Assembly: GCA_020086605.1 (NCBI GenBank)
Contig: JACBWW010000047.1
Span: 2,680,363-2,744,362, forward strand
Origin: Lanius collurio
Taxonomy: Eukaryota > Chordata > Aves > Passeriformes > Laniidae
Direction of reading: 5' to 3'
Length of the DNA: 64,000 bases
Part shown: one piece after another, positions 13,042-25,595 of the stretch
Layout of the letters: the number at the start of each line of letters is the position of its first letter
How positions within the stretch are numbered: the first letter of the stretch is position 1
Translations under genes and position numbers: made by a program
The notes under the pieces: model-generated
What the model was told of the DNA's origin: nothing
The model's input: the letters and a program-made list of their open reading frames with translations, nothing else
Database searches by the model: none

Positions 13042-13079
13042 CCGTGAATCGGCGTCTGTGCCGCCCAAATCAATAGCGG
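13042..13079. promoter_or_regulatory. small CpG cluster (possible conserved or unmethylated element)
   Basis: Five CpG dinucleotides fall within 38 bases, whereas the surrounding kilobases hold very few. GTCTGTGC occurs twice around it. This suggests an element protected from CpG loss, but no TATA box, initiator or exon signal accompanies it. A regulatory role is inference only. Confidence 0.2.
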
Positions 13080-13660
13080 TCTGTGCACACAACAGAGCCC
13101 GTGTCAGAGCAGGCCCAGCCTGGCCTCAATGATCCGCTTCACTCCCATTTTCACTCCCCACTGAACCCTGAGCAGGGTAAAATAAGCCCTGGTTCAGGCA
13201 GGGAGGGAGGGTGGAAGGCACCACACAAATGTAGGCACTGCCTCGAGCATCCTCGGGTGCCTGTCTCCTCTCCTGGGGAGAGCAGAGCCACAGGATGGGC
13301 CGTTTTTCCAGGGTTATCTCAGTTAGAGAAACCCAGTTTGCAGAGATCTCGGCACAGTCAGCAAGCTGTGCCTGGTATTACAGCTCTGGATGTACCACTC
13401 TGCTTCAGAAAGGTCAGTGCTATATGCTGTGTCACAATGAGCTCATTGTTCTTGCTGGTGAGTGGGGGCCGTGCTTTAATTTTGGTATCGATGAAATAAT
13501 GAAAGGGCCATTTCCATAGGAAACCACAAGAATTAATCAACCAGAACACAAGGACCCTCCTAACCTGCTTGCAAGCAGGGAATTCACTTTGAACTCAAGG
13601 ACATCCTAATTCTTATACCTGGAGCACCACACCTCTGACAAAACAACCCTATTTTGGGTC

Positions 13661-13695
13661 TGCATGCAGAGAAAGGCAGGGATGCTCTGCATGCA
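13661..13695. repeat. perfect 11-bp inverted repeat, 13-nt loop
   Basis: TGCATGCAGAG at 13661-13671 is followed after 13 bases by its exact reverse complement CTCTGCATGCA at 13685-13695. The stem does not extend further on either side. It could fold as a hairpin in RNA or single-stranded DNA. No repeat family or known RNA was recognised. Confidence 0.75.
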
Positions 13696-16600
13696 CACTG
13701 CTGTGCGTGAACTCACCTACTGAAGTCATGTTTATTTATTAATATGCATCCTTTTCCAAGCACACTCGTTCAAGGTCTTCCAGCTACTCATTGTAGTCAA
13801 TAGGTCTTATCTTTCCTACCTGCCTGGTGGATTAGGCACAAACTTTTCTGTAAGACAGAAGCCAAGTAACCATGACTACATTTAGAGACAGGTCTGCAGC
13901 CTTCAGACTTTTCCACCCATCTGGAAAGACTGCTCTGGTTTATAACTTTTAAATTGCACTGCTCTCCAAGTCTCAAGCGTAATTAATTTACAGAAATGAC
14001 CTTCATTTCACCTAAAAACAATTTTAAAAACGTTTCTAAGGCAAATGTCACTTCAGCCTCAGGATGCAGGGATGTCTCAGCTGGTTTCCCGGAGGAAGCA
14101 AAAAGACTTTTCGCAAATATTTTTGATCCTACTCCCCCATGTCACAATCATTGCCCCAAGACTCCTCTGCCTTGGAGATGGTGAGAAGAACAGTAGGAAC
14201 AGCTGAACTCTGTCAGCAGCAGAACAATCTCTTTCTGCTCCTCAACCAGAGGTGAAGCCTTTGAAAGGTCTGGAGGAAAAACACATTCATGCTCTTGAAA
14301 ACAAGAATGAGATGGAGATCACTTCTGCTTGTTCCAAATAACACAGAATGCTGAGTGCTGTGGTGCTGGAACAACACACAAAATAAGGTGTGCAAGTCAG
14401 GATTTGAAGGCTGACTTGGCTTAAGCGTGGCTTAAGCTACTGAATAGAAAAATATTATCTTTAATAGGCTTTACTGAATCCCAGCCACATTATTCATCCG
14501 TAGAGTTTGGGCTCCTAGCTCTAAACCTCTTTAGCAGCAGCAAGATCCCTGTATTTGTGCAACAGCTTTAAAAAGCCAACATTTGTTTGGGCTTACAAAC
14601 ACACTTAAGCCTGTTCTTCAAACAGCAGTTGATGAAAACAGTGCTTCTCAATTAAACCAGCATATATTAACATTTATTAATTTCCTCTCCCTCCTTTGGC
14701 TTAGTCTCAGGGTGGCAAAGAGGCCACGAAGACATCAGCCAGCTCCTGGTGCCTCAGGTGCAGAGGATGCCCAGGAGGTGCAGGCAAGCACCTGTATTCT
14801 GCTGGAGCCAGGTTCAGCCAGAGTAGGGGGGCTCTGTACCCCCTGGCAGTGGTGTGCCACATGGCTTAGCACAGGTTGACCTCTGATGCCCTGAAGTGCA
14901 GAAAGCTGGTTCATCACACTTGGAAAACCAGAAATAGCACAAGAGGTGTTAAGAAATTCCTGGCAGGTAATGAGGTGCTAGAGCAAAAGCCCTCCAGATA
15001 CAGAAATTACTCATTTCTACTCCATCAGACCATGGGAACATGACAAAGCTAGGATGTATGACTGGAAAACAACAAACAAAAATCCAGTCTGTGATGTGCT
15101 TTAGATCATGCCTCACACATTAAAATACAAGTGTAAAGTTCAGCTTTTTCTTTTCCCAGTGAAGAGCTTCAAATCCAAGCCCCATTGTTGCTTCTGGTTC
15201 ACTGCTGTCTGCAGAACAAAGATGCTGCAGTGTTTACTGCCAGACATGCTCCCACAGCATGAAGGGACTGAAAGGAAAAGGTGTTTTGGGAGAAAAAGGG
15301 AATAACATGTTTATTGTATAATGACACTGTGTACATGCTGAAGGAGAAAGAAGAAGTGCTCTTTTCTTTCTTTCTCCTGAAGTCAAGGAGGACAGAAAAC
15401 CCTCTCTCCATCAAAGCAAGTTGCCTTGCTTTCCAGACAGCACCAAAAGCTGCTGTCACTGAAAAACACAAGCTTGTAGATGACCAGAATATATCTTGTC
15501 CTCCAGGAAAAGAGAGTGTCAAAGTTTTAAGGTCTTGTTGAGAGTCATGAGATCACATTCTCCCTTTCCTTTAAACTACCAGGAGAACTGTAAACCTGAT
15601 GTAAAGCATCATCTAAAAAACCAAAGGCTTCCAGACATCAAAAGCAGTGCAATGCAACCTTAAATATTTGATTCCTAGAAGCAGCCATATAACAAGAAAA
15701 CATACCTATGAGTTGCAAAATAAACTCATAACTGCACCATTTACAATTCTGCCCCTGAGCTCCTGTATTTCAATATATAAACCAGCAAGATAATCTCCAT
15801 ATGCTTTCTCCTCAGAACTTAAAAAAAAGTCAGCTAAACGAATGCATTTTATAGCCATTTGGGTAGGTTATTTCCTATCTTATATTGCAGTTTCTGCAAG
15901 TGGTACTTCCCTGTACCAGCTCAATCAGGGAGGTTGCTGGCCTACAGCCACAAAACCTCCCTAACCATTATACCAACAAAGAGGGAAGATTTTGGCCAAC
16001 TGGCACGACTGCTCGCCACACAAATTGAGGAAAGGAAGTTATTAATGATAATAAAGAAGAAACACAAAATTAGAGGGAGCAGTGCCTTGTCCCCAATTAA
16101 GTCAATAGCCATTTTATCACTGACTGTGGTGAGATAAGAACACGAGTCATTGCAATTAAATTCTTTTTCCCTTTTTGAAGTTTGGGCTGCAATATATTAA
16201 TTTACTGTTCATCTGACAGGACATTCTGGCAGAAATTTATTTAATGAGGAGAATCAGAGGAAGAAACAAATGAGGCAGGACAGCAGCAGAAGTTCATGGT
16301 GGGTTGAAAAGAGGAGACAAAAGCAGGGATGTGATTATCTCTAAACATGTCTGTAAGAAGAACTGAACTTGAGCAAAAAGAAAGACTTTACAAAGCTGAT
16401 GGAGCTGTAAGATGGGAAGCAGTTTGTTTCCCCCAAATAAAATCACATCAGGTGGATTTAGTATGGAGGTTTTCCCAGGACCTCAGAGAGCAGCAATGAG
16501 CAGGAGGAGGTCAGGCAGTAAAAGGCTGCCCAATGAACAGCATGCAAGGAAACCTCCTCCCTCTTCTGACATTTTACATCCCACTGGATGCAAATATCCC

Positions 16601-18834
16601 AGCACAGGAAAAGCAAAGACAACTGGAGTCACCCCTTTCCTCCCACGTGTACAGCTCCAGGCACCTTTCCCTGCACCCATGTCAGCTCAGGGAGCTCAGC
16701 ACTGCCAAGGGACCTGAAAAATGAAACAGGGCAGCATCCAGGCCACAACACCCACAGCAACCAATCCAACCCAATCCTGTGGATTAAAGGCTTCCAAGCA
16801 ACTAGAAAGCTTTAACAGGGATTTGGAGCATGTCATCCAGTGTAGTTTCAGCTCAAAGAAACTGAGACAGGTACCTTAAGGCAGCTCCACAGCAGAAACC
16901 CAAACTCAGTAAGAGGGGACAGAAAATTTTCTTCAAAAACATACTCCAGATGTGATGTGACCTGGAATAGTGATAAAAGAAACTTCTCCCTAGGAAAAGG
17001 CACAGATGTATCACAAGGAAGCCTAACTGCAGCCTGCTGCCCAGGGCTGACCTGTCCCAAGACCAAATGCAGCTGCATAAAATTGGCTGTAACTTTTAAC
17101 TCCAATGAAGAATGCCCTATTGACAGTCATGGGCTGAGGATGGCATGTAGCCATTCTGCAGACTGTACATCAATCCCTGTACAAGCAACCACAGTAATTT
17201 GGCAGCTTGGACACTGCAGTGGCAAGCACTTTCCATTTGGAGGAATCCAGAATATACCAAAATTTGTTCTTTTATTCTGTAGTGTTGAGCTGGGTTACAA
17301 TAACACAGTCAGAGCTGCACCAACTCCTTTTACCCTCAGATAATGTGCACTGCACTGCCATATCAGAAATGGATGTGCTATTCAGCTCTTTGATTTATTC
17401 GGGTAATATCAATTCAAGCTGATTGCAACCTATGGAAATGGCAAGTGCTGGACACACATTTAAATTTAACTATCTGTTGTGACACAGTGATAAATTCAGA
17501 CTGGCTCCAGGACCAGTGTTTGTCTCTATACATCACTTCACAGCAATGCTCCATGCCACTGAAAACCTCTGGCAGTCTTTAAATTGCTGTTGTGTCACTT
17601 TTGCCCAATCTTAGCCTTTTGAAGAGCAGGGGAAAATCCCGCAGAGGTGAGAGAAAGTGTGGCTAACACAGTCTGAACGTGCAGAGCCATTGCTGCTGGC
17701 TTATCTTCCACTTTGCCTGCCCCAGTTGGAACCATCCCCACCATTTTTCTGTAAAATGCACTCACACACACGCACAAAGAAAAAGTAACAAAACCAAAAA
17801 AAGGCACCTATGCTACAAAGCCAAAACCTACAGAAAGTCTAGATGGTTTGCAAGGCCGTAATTTAATAAAGTGAGCACCAGAGGCTTGGAGACCTCCTTG
17901 CTGGAGATTTGCAAAATGCTGCTTCTTCCCCACCTCTGCAGCAGACAGCTGACTTCACACGGGTGGGTTTTGGGGGGTGGTGTGCTGAATTTCCACCCTT
18001 CTGTGGCTCAGGTATGAACACCTTGAAAAATTAATTTGTCTTTAGACATTTGTCCCCAAAGGCAAATTGTTTTCCCCATGAAGCTCACAGAGCTATCAGA
18101 TCACCACATAAACAAATGTTCTCCATTAGGAGGGCAACTAACCCCATTAAAAAAAAAATATAAACAACACAAAACCTGCACCTTACATGTCCTGCATGTG
18201 CTTTCACATATGCTACTGCTCTGCATGTTTAAGCAGCAAATAAATCAGTTCCTCACACAAAGGTTTCAATGCAGGAATGTACTAATGGGAAATTTATTCA
18301 ATTTGTGGTCTGTGCAATCAAAGACATGTAAGAAAAGCTTCAATTTCTTGATTTCTCAGGCTTGCTCCTCTTGGGAACCAGCAACACACAGCAGTGAGGA
18401 ATGCAGCAGCCAGGAATGCCAGGATGCTATCTGGTAGTGGGGCTATTTTGTGAGCAAGGTAAATACAGACACCTCTGCTACATAGGTCTGACCAGCTCAA
18501 AAATCACATAGGCACAGGAGACAAGAGGATGGCCTTGTGAAATTTTTCATCTCATACCAGTTCAAGAAGCAGACAGAACTCAAAACATCCCCTATTAGAT
18601 GTTTTGGATTATATAGTTGGATGCCATTTTACCTTTCATACTGGAAGTTCACAGGGGAGCTTCACTTGAAAGATTTCTGTATGTGATACCTGCACACTGC
18701 TGCTTCAAGAGAACACATGTCAATGCTACGCCCATGAAACAGCAGAGCACTTGTCAGAGACTAAAATATTATAGTTTATGACTCACACACTTCCTTGAAG
18801 GACTTTTACAACTGTATTACAAAAGCTGCAGAGA

Positions 18835-19350
18835 AGACCACCACACCCTGAAGGGGGCCCTGACTGAGGCCTTTCACCAATGAAGGCAGGATAAAGTAAA
18901 AACTCAGGGCTGGGGCCATCCAGGGAGCACAAGCTGAACACCTCCAAGGTGGAGACCACAGCCCCAGGGCTACCAGCTGCCAGGCTCAACAGGCCCTCTG
19001 CACCCAAGGGTGGAGGGAAGAGAGGCTTTGGGTGTCCTGGAAAAGCCTCTGGTCAGAGGTGCAGTGAGTGCCCATCCTCCCTGTGCACAGGAGCCCAGCT
19101 GAGGAGTCCTCACCCGGGGGGGAAGCTCATCCCCAGCAAAGGGGGTGACAGGGCCCATCACAGGGGTCCCCAGCCCACGCCCCAGAGGGGATGTGACAGA
19201 CCCTCAGTGTCACAACTGACAGTGCCAAGCCAGCCCCTGCAGGGCACACGTGGGCATTCCCACCTGGTGGGCATTCCCACCCGGCCCCAAGCACACATTA
19301 ACCCACGGGATTCCGTGCCCCCGCTGTGGCACGGCGTGTGGCACGGGGCG
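18835..19350. other. GC-rich island ending at an assembly gap
   Basis: About 500 bases of clearly raised GC content, with poly-G and poly-C runs and a rising number of CpGs toward the right end, where the assembly breaks into four Ns. Reading frames are open on both strands, which GC-rich DNA produces by chance. No exon with paired splice sites was found. GC-rich DNA next to a gap suggests that some sequence may be missing here. Confidence 0.6.
19250..19283. repeat. two tandem copies of a 17-bp hairpin unit
   Basis: GTGGGCATTCCCACCTG is followed directly by a near-identical copy. Each copy carries complementary arms (GTGGG and CCCAC) around a CATT loop. It is a small tandem duplication within the GC-rich island, close to the assembly gap. 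Confidence 0.75.
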
Positions 19351-19354
19351 NNNN
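19351..19354. other. assembly gap (NNNN)
   Basis: Four unknown bases at an abrupt change from GC-rich to ordinary AT-richer sequence. The true gap length is probably not four, and any feature crossing it cannot be judged. Confidence 0.95.
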
Positions 19355-21860
19355 GACAAAATTAAGATCAAACTTTCATGCTCTCGACACTGCCTTTTGT
19401 CTTTTTTTAAAGGTATTTTAAAGAAATTATTGCTGCAATAAAGGAAAGGACAAATACATGTCAGTACTAGAAAACAAATTTATATCCCTGCTGTGACAAA
19501 TGGGCCGTGCTGCACTGTGTCCCTGGTCAGAGGGGACACCCAGCCTGGCCTCACTTAATGGCAAATTCTCATCCTCCCCTGCCAGGCCAAGTCTCCATCT
19601 GGAGATTTGATATTTGCCTTCATAGCTGGTTCTTAATCAAATAGGGTACTTTTAGAATGAAATTACCGTGGCTGTATTACAGATAGAAGACATCTCACTT
19701 CAAGGGCATAAGCCAACCATTAAATGATGGACATTAGAAAGAAACTTTTCCTTGGGAGCAAGTTATTACACCCTGACAGTGCCACTCACATTCTGACAGG
19801 GAACACTTCAGCCCCACACTGTCCATCTCCTGTGCACCTGCATCCTACAGGGCACATGGGATTTGCTCCTGTTTCCCACAGAGGAGGTGTCTGCAAGCCT
19901 TGGGCTCCAACCACTCCTGCAAGGCCTTTCCCCATGCAGAAAAGAAAGCAGGGGTCACAACAAGGACCATGGTAGTGCACAGGACTATGTACTGATATTT
20001 AGCAGCTGCCCAAAGAGGCTGGAGTTCTCCAGCCCTGACCATGTACCAAGGAAGCCCCAAGAGCTTCCCCACTGCCTTCAGCCACATCAGGATTGAAGCA
20101 CTTCAGGGTCACGTTCATTTCTGGACCTCAAAGGCACCCAACTTCCATTCTAGGGGATGTGCCATGGTTTGAGAGGGCTTCCCTCACTGGGGAACACCAC
20201 TGCAGCCATGTGCCACAGCTCTTTGTGGAGTTACAGCAACTTGTTAGGGTCATGAAACCACCCAAAACTTGGCCCAGCAGCTGCACAGCAGCCCATGTGT
20301 CCACCATGGGTTGGATCTTTGGCATTGTACCCAGAATGGCTCTGTCTGGGGAAGATCTGCCAAGATCAGACAAGGAGAGATGCACTCCCCAGCACTAACT
20401 CCATTCAAAACACCTGGAAACCTCCCCACTGTGACAGGCTCCAGATGAAAATGTTGCTGTTCCATGCACAAGGTAAAGGAAATGGTTCAGCTGAGGAGGC
20501 AGAGACTGAGCTCTACAAGATCAACTTACAAGCCATCATTTTTAGTGGCATTTCTGTGTAGTTACTTTCAAATTATCCATTATCCCAAGTTTTCTTTTCC
20601 TTCCAGCTTGAAGATAATTCAAAAATAACTTGATTACACACACTTCCCATCAGTAGCAACAGTACTGAAGTGAAAAAAAAAATGTTTTCCTTGTTACTGT
20701 CTAGTGCTCAATTTTCTGATTTGATTTTTTCATGCATTTAATACAGCTTGTTAAGTAGCAATATAATCAAGAATGGCAAGTACGAAGACCAGTTTTACAG
20801 CAATTAAATCATCTCTAAAGAAACCAGCAATAAAAAGAGTTGGAAAGAAAATCTGATCCTGCTGGAAATCCATTTGTTTTAAAAAAGGACGGACTTGTTA
20901 GAAAGAGGGAGCTGATTAAATCAGCTGAGGCACTGCATAAAATAATTGAGTGGGGGGAATTGGGCTGGTTAATTGTTGTGCTGTAAACATTATTACTGCA
21001 AACCTAAGTATTTGCAGAGATTGTGGTTGGGTGTTTGTTCTTCCAGTAATGAATCCGAGATTTCTGTCTGGAACAACAGGTGTACATAATACAATATAAT
21101 AGTACAATAATATAATGTATAGAATTCTTAAATATTGCAAAATTCAGATACAGCTCATCTCTCACTTTTTTCAGCAACAGATGTGTTGGGGACCTATTTT
21201 GGCTTGGCAGGTTCTATGTGTACTCATATTTTTACACAGATAAATGAGTACACACACATATACACCTAGGCACACAGACACTGAATCACTGCATTAATTT
21301 TAGGGATCTTAAAGGAAACACAAAAAGATGAAGACTTTAAAAATCCCAGATGACACAGAAAAGGCTTACAAAAGCAAAAGAGGGATGACATCCTTTCCTA
21401 TGTTTTGCATGGACCTTCCAGGTCTACAGCCCCTTAACTCCTTTTGGGAAGGGGAGAGGAAAAGCTGGGAAGCAGCAAGAAGGGAAAAGCTGTCTCAGTC
21501 CAAATCCACAGCAAACTGAGAGCAAGGAAAAACATTTAAAATAAAGGAGAACAGCAGGAGGATTATGGAAGCACTGCAAGGTTTCCCACAGCTTTTTTCT
21601 CCCTGGAATTCCTCTACAAAACATGTGCCAACCATTCACATTACAGCATCACTTCTGCTGCATGGCCTCCTCTCCTGGCTCTCTGTAATGCAACACCTTT
21701 TCCCAAATGGAGTGGTTCCCAAAGGAACCCCAGTAGGCTGACAATGTGGAAATCAGTAAGTGTGATGGTGGGACTGCTCAGACGTGGTGAGATGCTCACC
21801 TGTGGGGAAAATTGTTACAGTGATAGCAAAGCAGGCACTTCTAAGTAAAACATAAATATC

Positions 21861-21877
21861 TGTGTGTGTGTGTGTGT
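21861..21877 (+). repeat. (TG)8 microsatellite
   Basis: Eight uninterrupted TG units and one extra T. Ordinary dinucleotide repeat. Confidence 0.9.
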
Positions 21878-24145
21878 CCAAGAGGGTACAGCCTGGGGTA
21901 GCCCACACACCAGTGACTCCCTGTCTGGAGGTGCAGGGACCATGCTGGAACCAAGTAGAGATGCCCTTCAGGATGCTGAGGGTGCCCAGCCTGTGGCTCC
22001 AAACTGCCCTTGACAAGTTGCCATTTGCACACTTCCTCCTGCTCTCTGTCTATCTCAGTCATTAGCTTCAAAAATACTGCATGGAGGATAAGAAAAAGAG
22101 CTTATAAGGAAAATAAACATATCTTTGTTTGCTCTGAAAATGGAAACTGTAGGATTAAAGGTATCTGGATGAAAAGTAATATTACAGATGAGCTGGAAGC
22201 TGGTTTGTTTTTTAAATGAAAGGAGTGAAGACCCAAAGTTATGCACTGTGCCCCATTAATCTACCAGCTACTTGAATACCCTAATCCTTCACTTTGTTCA
22301 TCACCTTTCTTTCATTTTCCCACCCTGATTACTTACTGCCTCTTCATAAGCAGCCATCTTCACCTATAGCACAGAGCTCCTTTCCCACTGATGGAAATAT
22401 TCACCTTGCAACTTCATGATGCTCCTGGTTAGCTGCAAAAATACTTCTGGACCTAAAATCTGCATACTTTCAGAAGACCAAAGTGAATGAGCAAACACTG
22501 AGTTGGACTGGCTCACCCTCAGACACACTAGAATCCAGCAGTGACTGAACTGAGGCAAAAGTACTTGAGTCCCCATCACCATTTGACCAGCATAACGTTG
22601 TCTTCAAGATCATCAAGGCCTGCTACCCATCCTGGGAAAGGGAAGAAAAGTCATCAGTTCAAAGGTACTGTGCTGTGAAGCTGTTACTCCAATTTGGCAA
22701 CTGCTGCCTCCTTTCCCTGCATCTTGTTATTTTGGTTATTCCCCCTTCAGTCATGTCACAGTGAGATGCTAACAGGCTGCCAAATAAACCCCTTGGAGAA
22801 CATAAGGACGTTACATGCTTCGTGATTCCTAAAGAGAACATCTAGTGCCGTGTTAAGGATTTTACAGAGTTCCATTTAACTCCTGTGTACTGGCATTAGG
22901 CTCCCATAAACGACATCTCCATGCAAAGCTGTGCCTCTGCTTTCTGCACCCTCCACTCAACCTCTGCCCGCTCCTTCCCTGCCCAGAGCAGCCACAGGAG
23001 CAGAGATGTGAGGGGCAGCTCAGGATGCCCATGAGGAACAGGCCAAGGGCTGCTCCTGCCAGGCACTGCCTGGAATTCCTCAGATATTTGCCTCAAGAGC
23101 ATCATGTTGCTCTGGGAGCCAGGCATCTTAAAGGACACAAAAACAAGCCCTGCCCTGAGCTCAGAAACGCTTTCAAACGGCTACTGTTATTTTTTTATAA
23201 ACTACACTTGTCCAAAATGGCAGGATATTTAAGAGAAAATGGCACTAATTTATGCAAAAGTCAGCAATATAATTGTAATAGTCATTTCCACCTCAAGCCA
23301 ATTTTCAAGGTGGTAGTGGAAACCAATATGGATCGAATGGGAAACATCTGGCAGGGAAATCCAGAGAGGTTCAGGAAATGCTACAGCTGTTAAAGAGACT
23401 TGCTCACTTCTGCTGCCAAGGTGAAGGCACACAGCATCACCACCCAGCCACACTCCTGTGCACAGGCCCTCCGGAAAACAAGGACTGTTTTCTCCAGCCA
23501 AACCCAATCCAAGGAGAGAGAAACACAACAGAATGTTTGCAAATGTGGCACAGCATGGCAAACACCCCAAAACAAGCCCTCAGAGAGATGCATGACTGGG
23601 TAAGGATCACTGGTGGCAGTGGCAGGAGAAAATTTAAGGCAGGAAATTTTGCAGTGTTTTAACCACCACTGCATTCCCATCTTCCCAATCCCTTTCTGAC
23701 ACTGAAATACATCCCAGTAACCTGGATAAAACCTCCTGTCCTGCCACAGAGCTGGCTGACAACTAGAAGTTTACTTGAATCACTTACCAGTTCCTCATGT
23801 GAAGCAGAGGAATAGAACAAATCACAATTTCTGTGTGTTTCTGCTGTAAAACCCACAATTCCTTCAGTCAATATTGAAAGGCTGGGTGGAACCACAGAAC
23901 ATTTCGGACCTAAAAAAGTCTACTCAGTTACCTCTTTCTGCTCTGCTGAGTGCACACCTTGAATGAGAAACATGGGGTACCAGCCTACAACCTGGAAGAA
24001 GGAAATTTCTACACTGCTTCAGGAAAAAGTGCCTTTCTCACTGTATCACTTTATCTGTGAAGTGCAGTGTCAAGAGCATGAACAAACCCCACAAAAATGC
24101 CCTGTGATGATGACTGTCTCCTCTTGGAGGGATTTAATGAAAAGA

Positions 24146-24149
24146 ACTC
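24146..24149 (+). repeat. putative target-site duplication, left copy (ACTC)
   Basis: ACTC lies directly before TGTTGTGGTTTGACACA, the edge of the minus-strand LTR. The same bases follow CA at 25596-25599. Four bases can match by chance, so this supports the right boundary only moderately. Confidence 0.45.
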
Positions 24150-25595
24150 TGTTGTGGTTTGACACAACTAAGCATCAAGCACACGAAAAATCAGTTATTT
24201 TTATAAGGAAAAAAAAAAGAGTAAGAAAATATTGAGGAAAACTAGACAGCTGCGAGGCAAAACAGGTTCAAACTTAAAACAGATGCAGTACCAGGAAAGA
24301 GTTTTATTACTAACAAAATTAAAACTTAAAAGATATAACAAGAAATTACAACAAAAACCCCTCCCTCCCCTTCTTCAGCACAAAACAAACACAACATGGG
24401 ATTCTAGTCAGTGTTACAGTTCTTGAAAAGTGTCTTTCTTATGCTTAAGGTAAAAAGGATTTCTTCTTGCTTAAGGAAAAAAAGTTTCTCAAACTGCCCC
24501 CAACAACAGACCTGCACGGAAAGAAACAATCTGCTGTGGTGTAATACATCTCTTCTATGAAAAAATATCAGTTTTTTCACACTGCCACACCTGGGCCATC
24601 ACATGAGGTAATTAATCTCATTAAGGATGGGTTATTTTGGCCTGAACACAAAGGCTTTTTCTGCTACAAGTCCTTAAAAGCCTCTCACTGCTTCTGTATA
24701 TCCTGGCATAGGCAACTCTTCACAAACTTCACGGGCCACACATGAGTCTTCCATCCCCCCATGCACTCCAAATGGATTAAAGAGACAAACAATTTGAGAT
24801 ATTACAGTTTCTCACCACCACATGCCAGAAGGATTTTTAAGCTCCGAGCGAGGAACGCGGCACTGCCCCTTTTCTCCATCGCCATTTCAGCTCCGTCTCA
24901 CAGGGCTCACTCTCTCTCTGACTGTGAAACCTCTGTGGTGAAGAATGTTCTTGTTCAGGCTTTATGGTGAAGAAAGCCTCGCTCCCTTTGTGCTGCTGGC
25001 TGCAGGGTGTTTTCTTCAGTTCAGCCCAAAGTGTGCTGGCTGCAGACAGGAGGCTCCGCTGGCTCCGTGTGGGGAACAGGGGGGGACCCGCTCTGGAGAG
25101 ATTTTAGCTGTGCCAGTCCATGGCTGGGTTTAGCTGTGTGCCAGTCCATGGCTGGGTTTAGCTGTGCCAGTCCATGGCTGGGTTTAGCTGTGCCAGCCCA
25201 TGGCTGGGTTTAGCTGTGTGCCAGCCCATGGCTGGGTTTAGCTGTGCCAGTCCATGGCTGGGTTTAGCTGTGTGCCAGTCCATGGCTGGGTTTAGCTGTG
25301 CCAGTCCATGGCTGGGTTTAGCTGTGCCAGCCCATGGCTGGGTTTAGCTGTGCCAGTCCATGGCTGGGTTTAGCTCCCTGGGCTCTGGGATGGTTCCCTC
25401 CCCACCGACCCAGGTCCGTGCTGTGGCATCAGGGAGAGGGGAAGGGGGCCGGGGCTTCGGCCCAGGGGGGCCCAGAGGCTCCGAGGCTCCTCCACCTCCC
25501 TCAGGCGAGCTGGAACAAGAGGAACTCCCACCTTTCTGTGTGGTTTAAATGTGTAAATTGTGAGAAGCGTTATTGGTCCAAAAATCTGTCTATCA
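24150..25595 (-). mobile_element. long solo LTR of a passerine-type endogenous retrovirus, with internal minisatellite
   Basis: On the minus strand the element ends in GTGTCAAACCACAACA at 24150, which I recognise as the 3' edge of a passerine LTR family. About 150 bp before that end lies GTTAGTAATAAAACTC, containing the polyadenylation signal AATAAA (plus-strand 24303-24308). The segment around 24830-25095, GC-richer with CpGs and a TTAAAAA motif, is a likely promoter region. The U3 region, to the right, contains a ten-unit minisatellite. The right boundary at 25595 is inferred from a CA/TG edge and a 4-bp ACTC match on both sides. At about 1446 bp it is long for an LTR, partly because of the 266-bp minisatellite. 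No gag, pol or env adjoins it. The left end is firm; the right end is less so. Confidence 0.68.
25103..25368 (+). repeat. minisatellite, ten units of 26 or 28 bp
   Basis: Ten head-to-tail units, each beginning TTTAGCTGTG and ending CCATGGCTGGG. Units 2, 5 and 7 carry one extra TG and are 28 bp; the other seven are 26 bp, giving exactly 266 bp. The only other common variation is T or C in CCAGYCCATGG. A partial unit (TTTAGCT) follows at 25369. There are no spacers, so it is not a CRISPR array. It sits inside the putative U3 region of the minus-strand LTR. Frames that cross it encode repeats such as CASPWLG and are not genes. Confidence 0.95.

Larger units (their letters stand above)
12359..24145. 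other. 11.8 kb of mostly unique DNA with small embedded structures
   Basis: No gene can be supported. Separately listed items are the CpG cluster at 13042-13079, the hairpin at 13661-13695, the GC-rich island at 18835-19350 with its assembly gap, and a (TG)n repeat at 21861-21877. The longest frames (up to 138 codons) have no recognisable domains, and frames of similar length often overlap on the other strand, which argues against coding. Confidence 0.55.

Noticed and set aside
17880..17940. Possible minus-strand CR1 fragment (GGAGACCTCCTTGCTGGAG)
   Set aside because: The similarity is short and the defining 3'-end motifs are missing.
20910..20926. 17-bp palindrome AGCTGATT-A-AATCAGCT
   Set aside because: Eight-base arms with a 1-base centre are expected about once in 64 kb by chance.
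25103..25368. CRISPR-like array
   Set aside because: Units are directly adjacent with no unique spacers, and the genome is vertebrate; this is a minisatellite.
25103..25368. Telomere-like GGGTTTA motif in each unit
   Set aside because: The motif occurs once per 26-28 bp unit and is never iterated by itself, so it is not an interstitial telomere.
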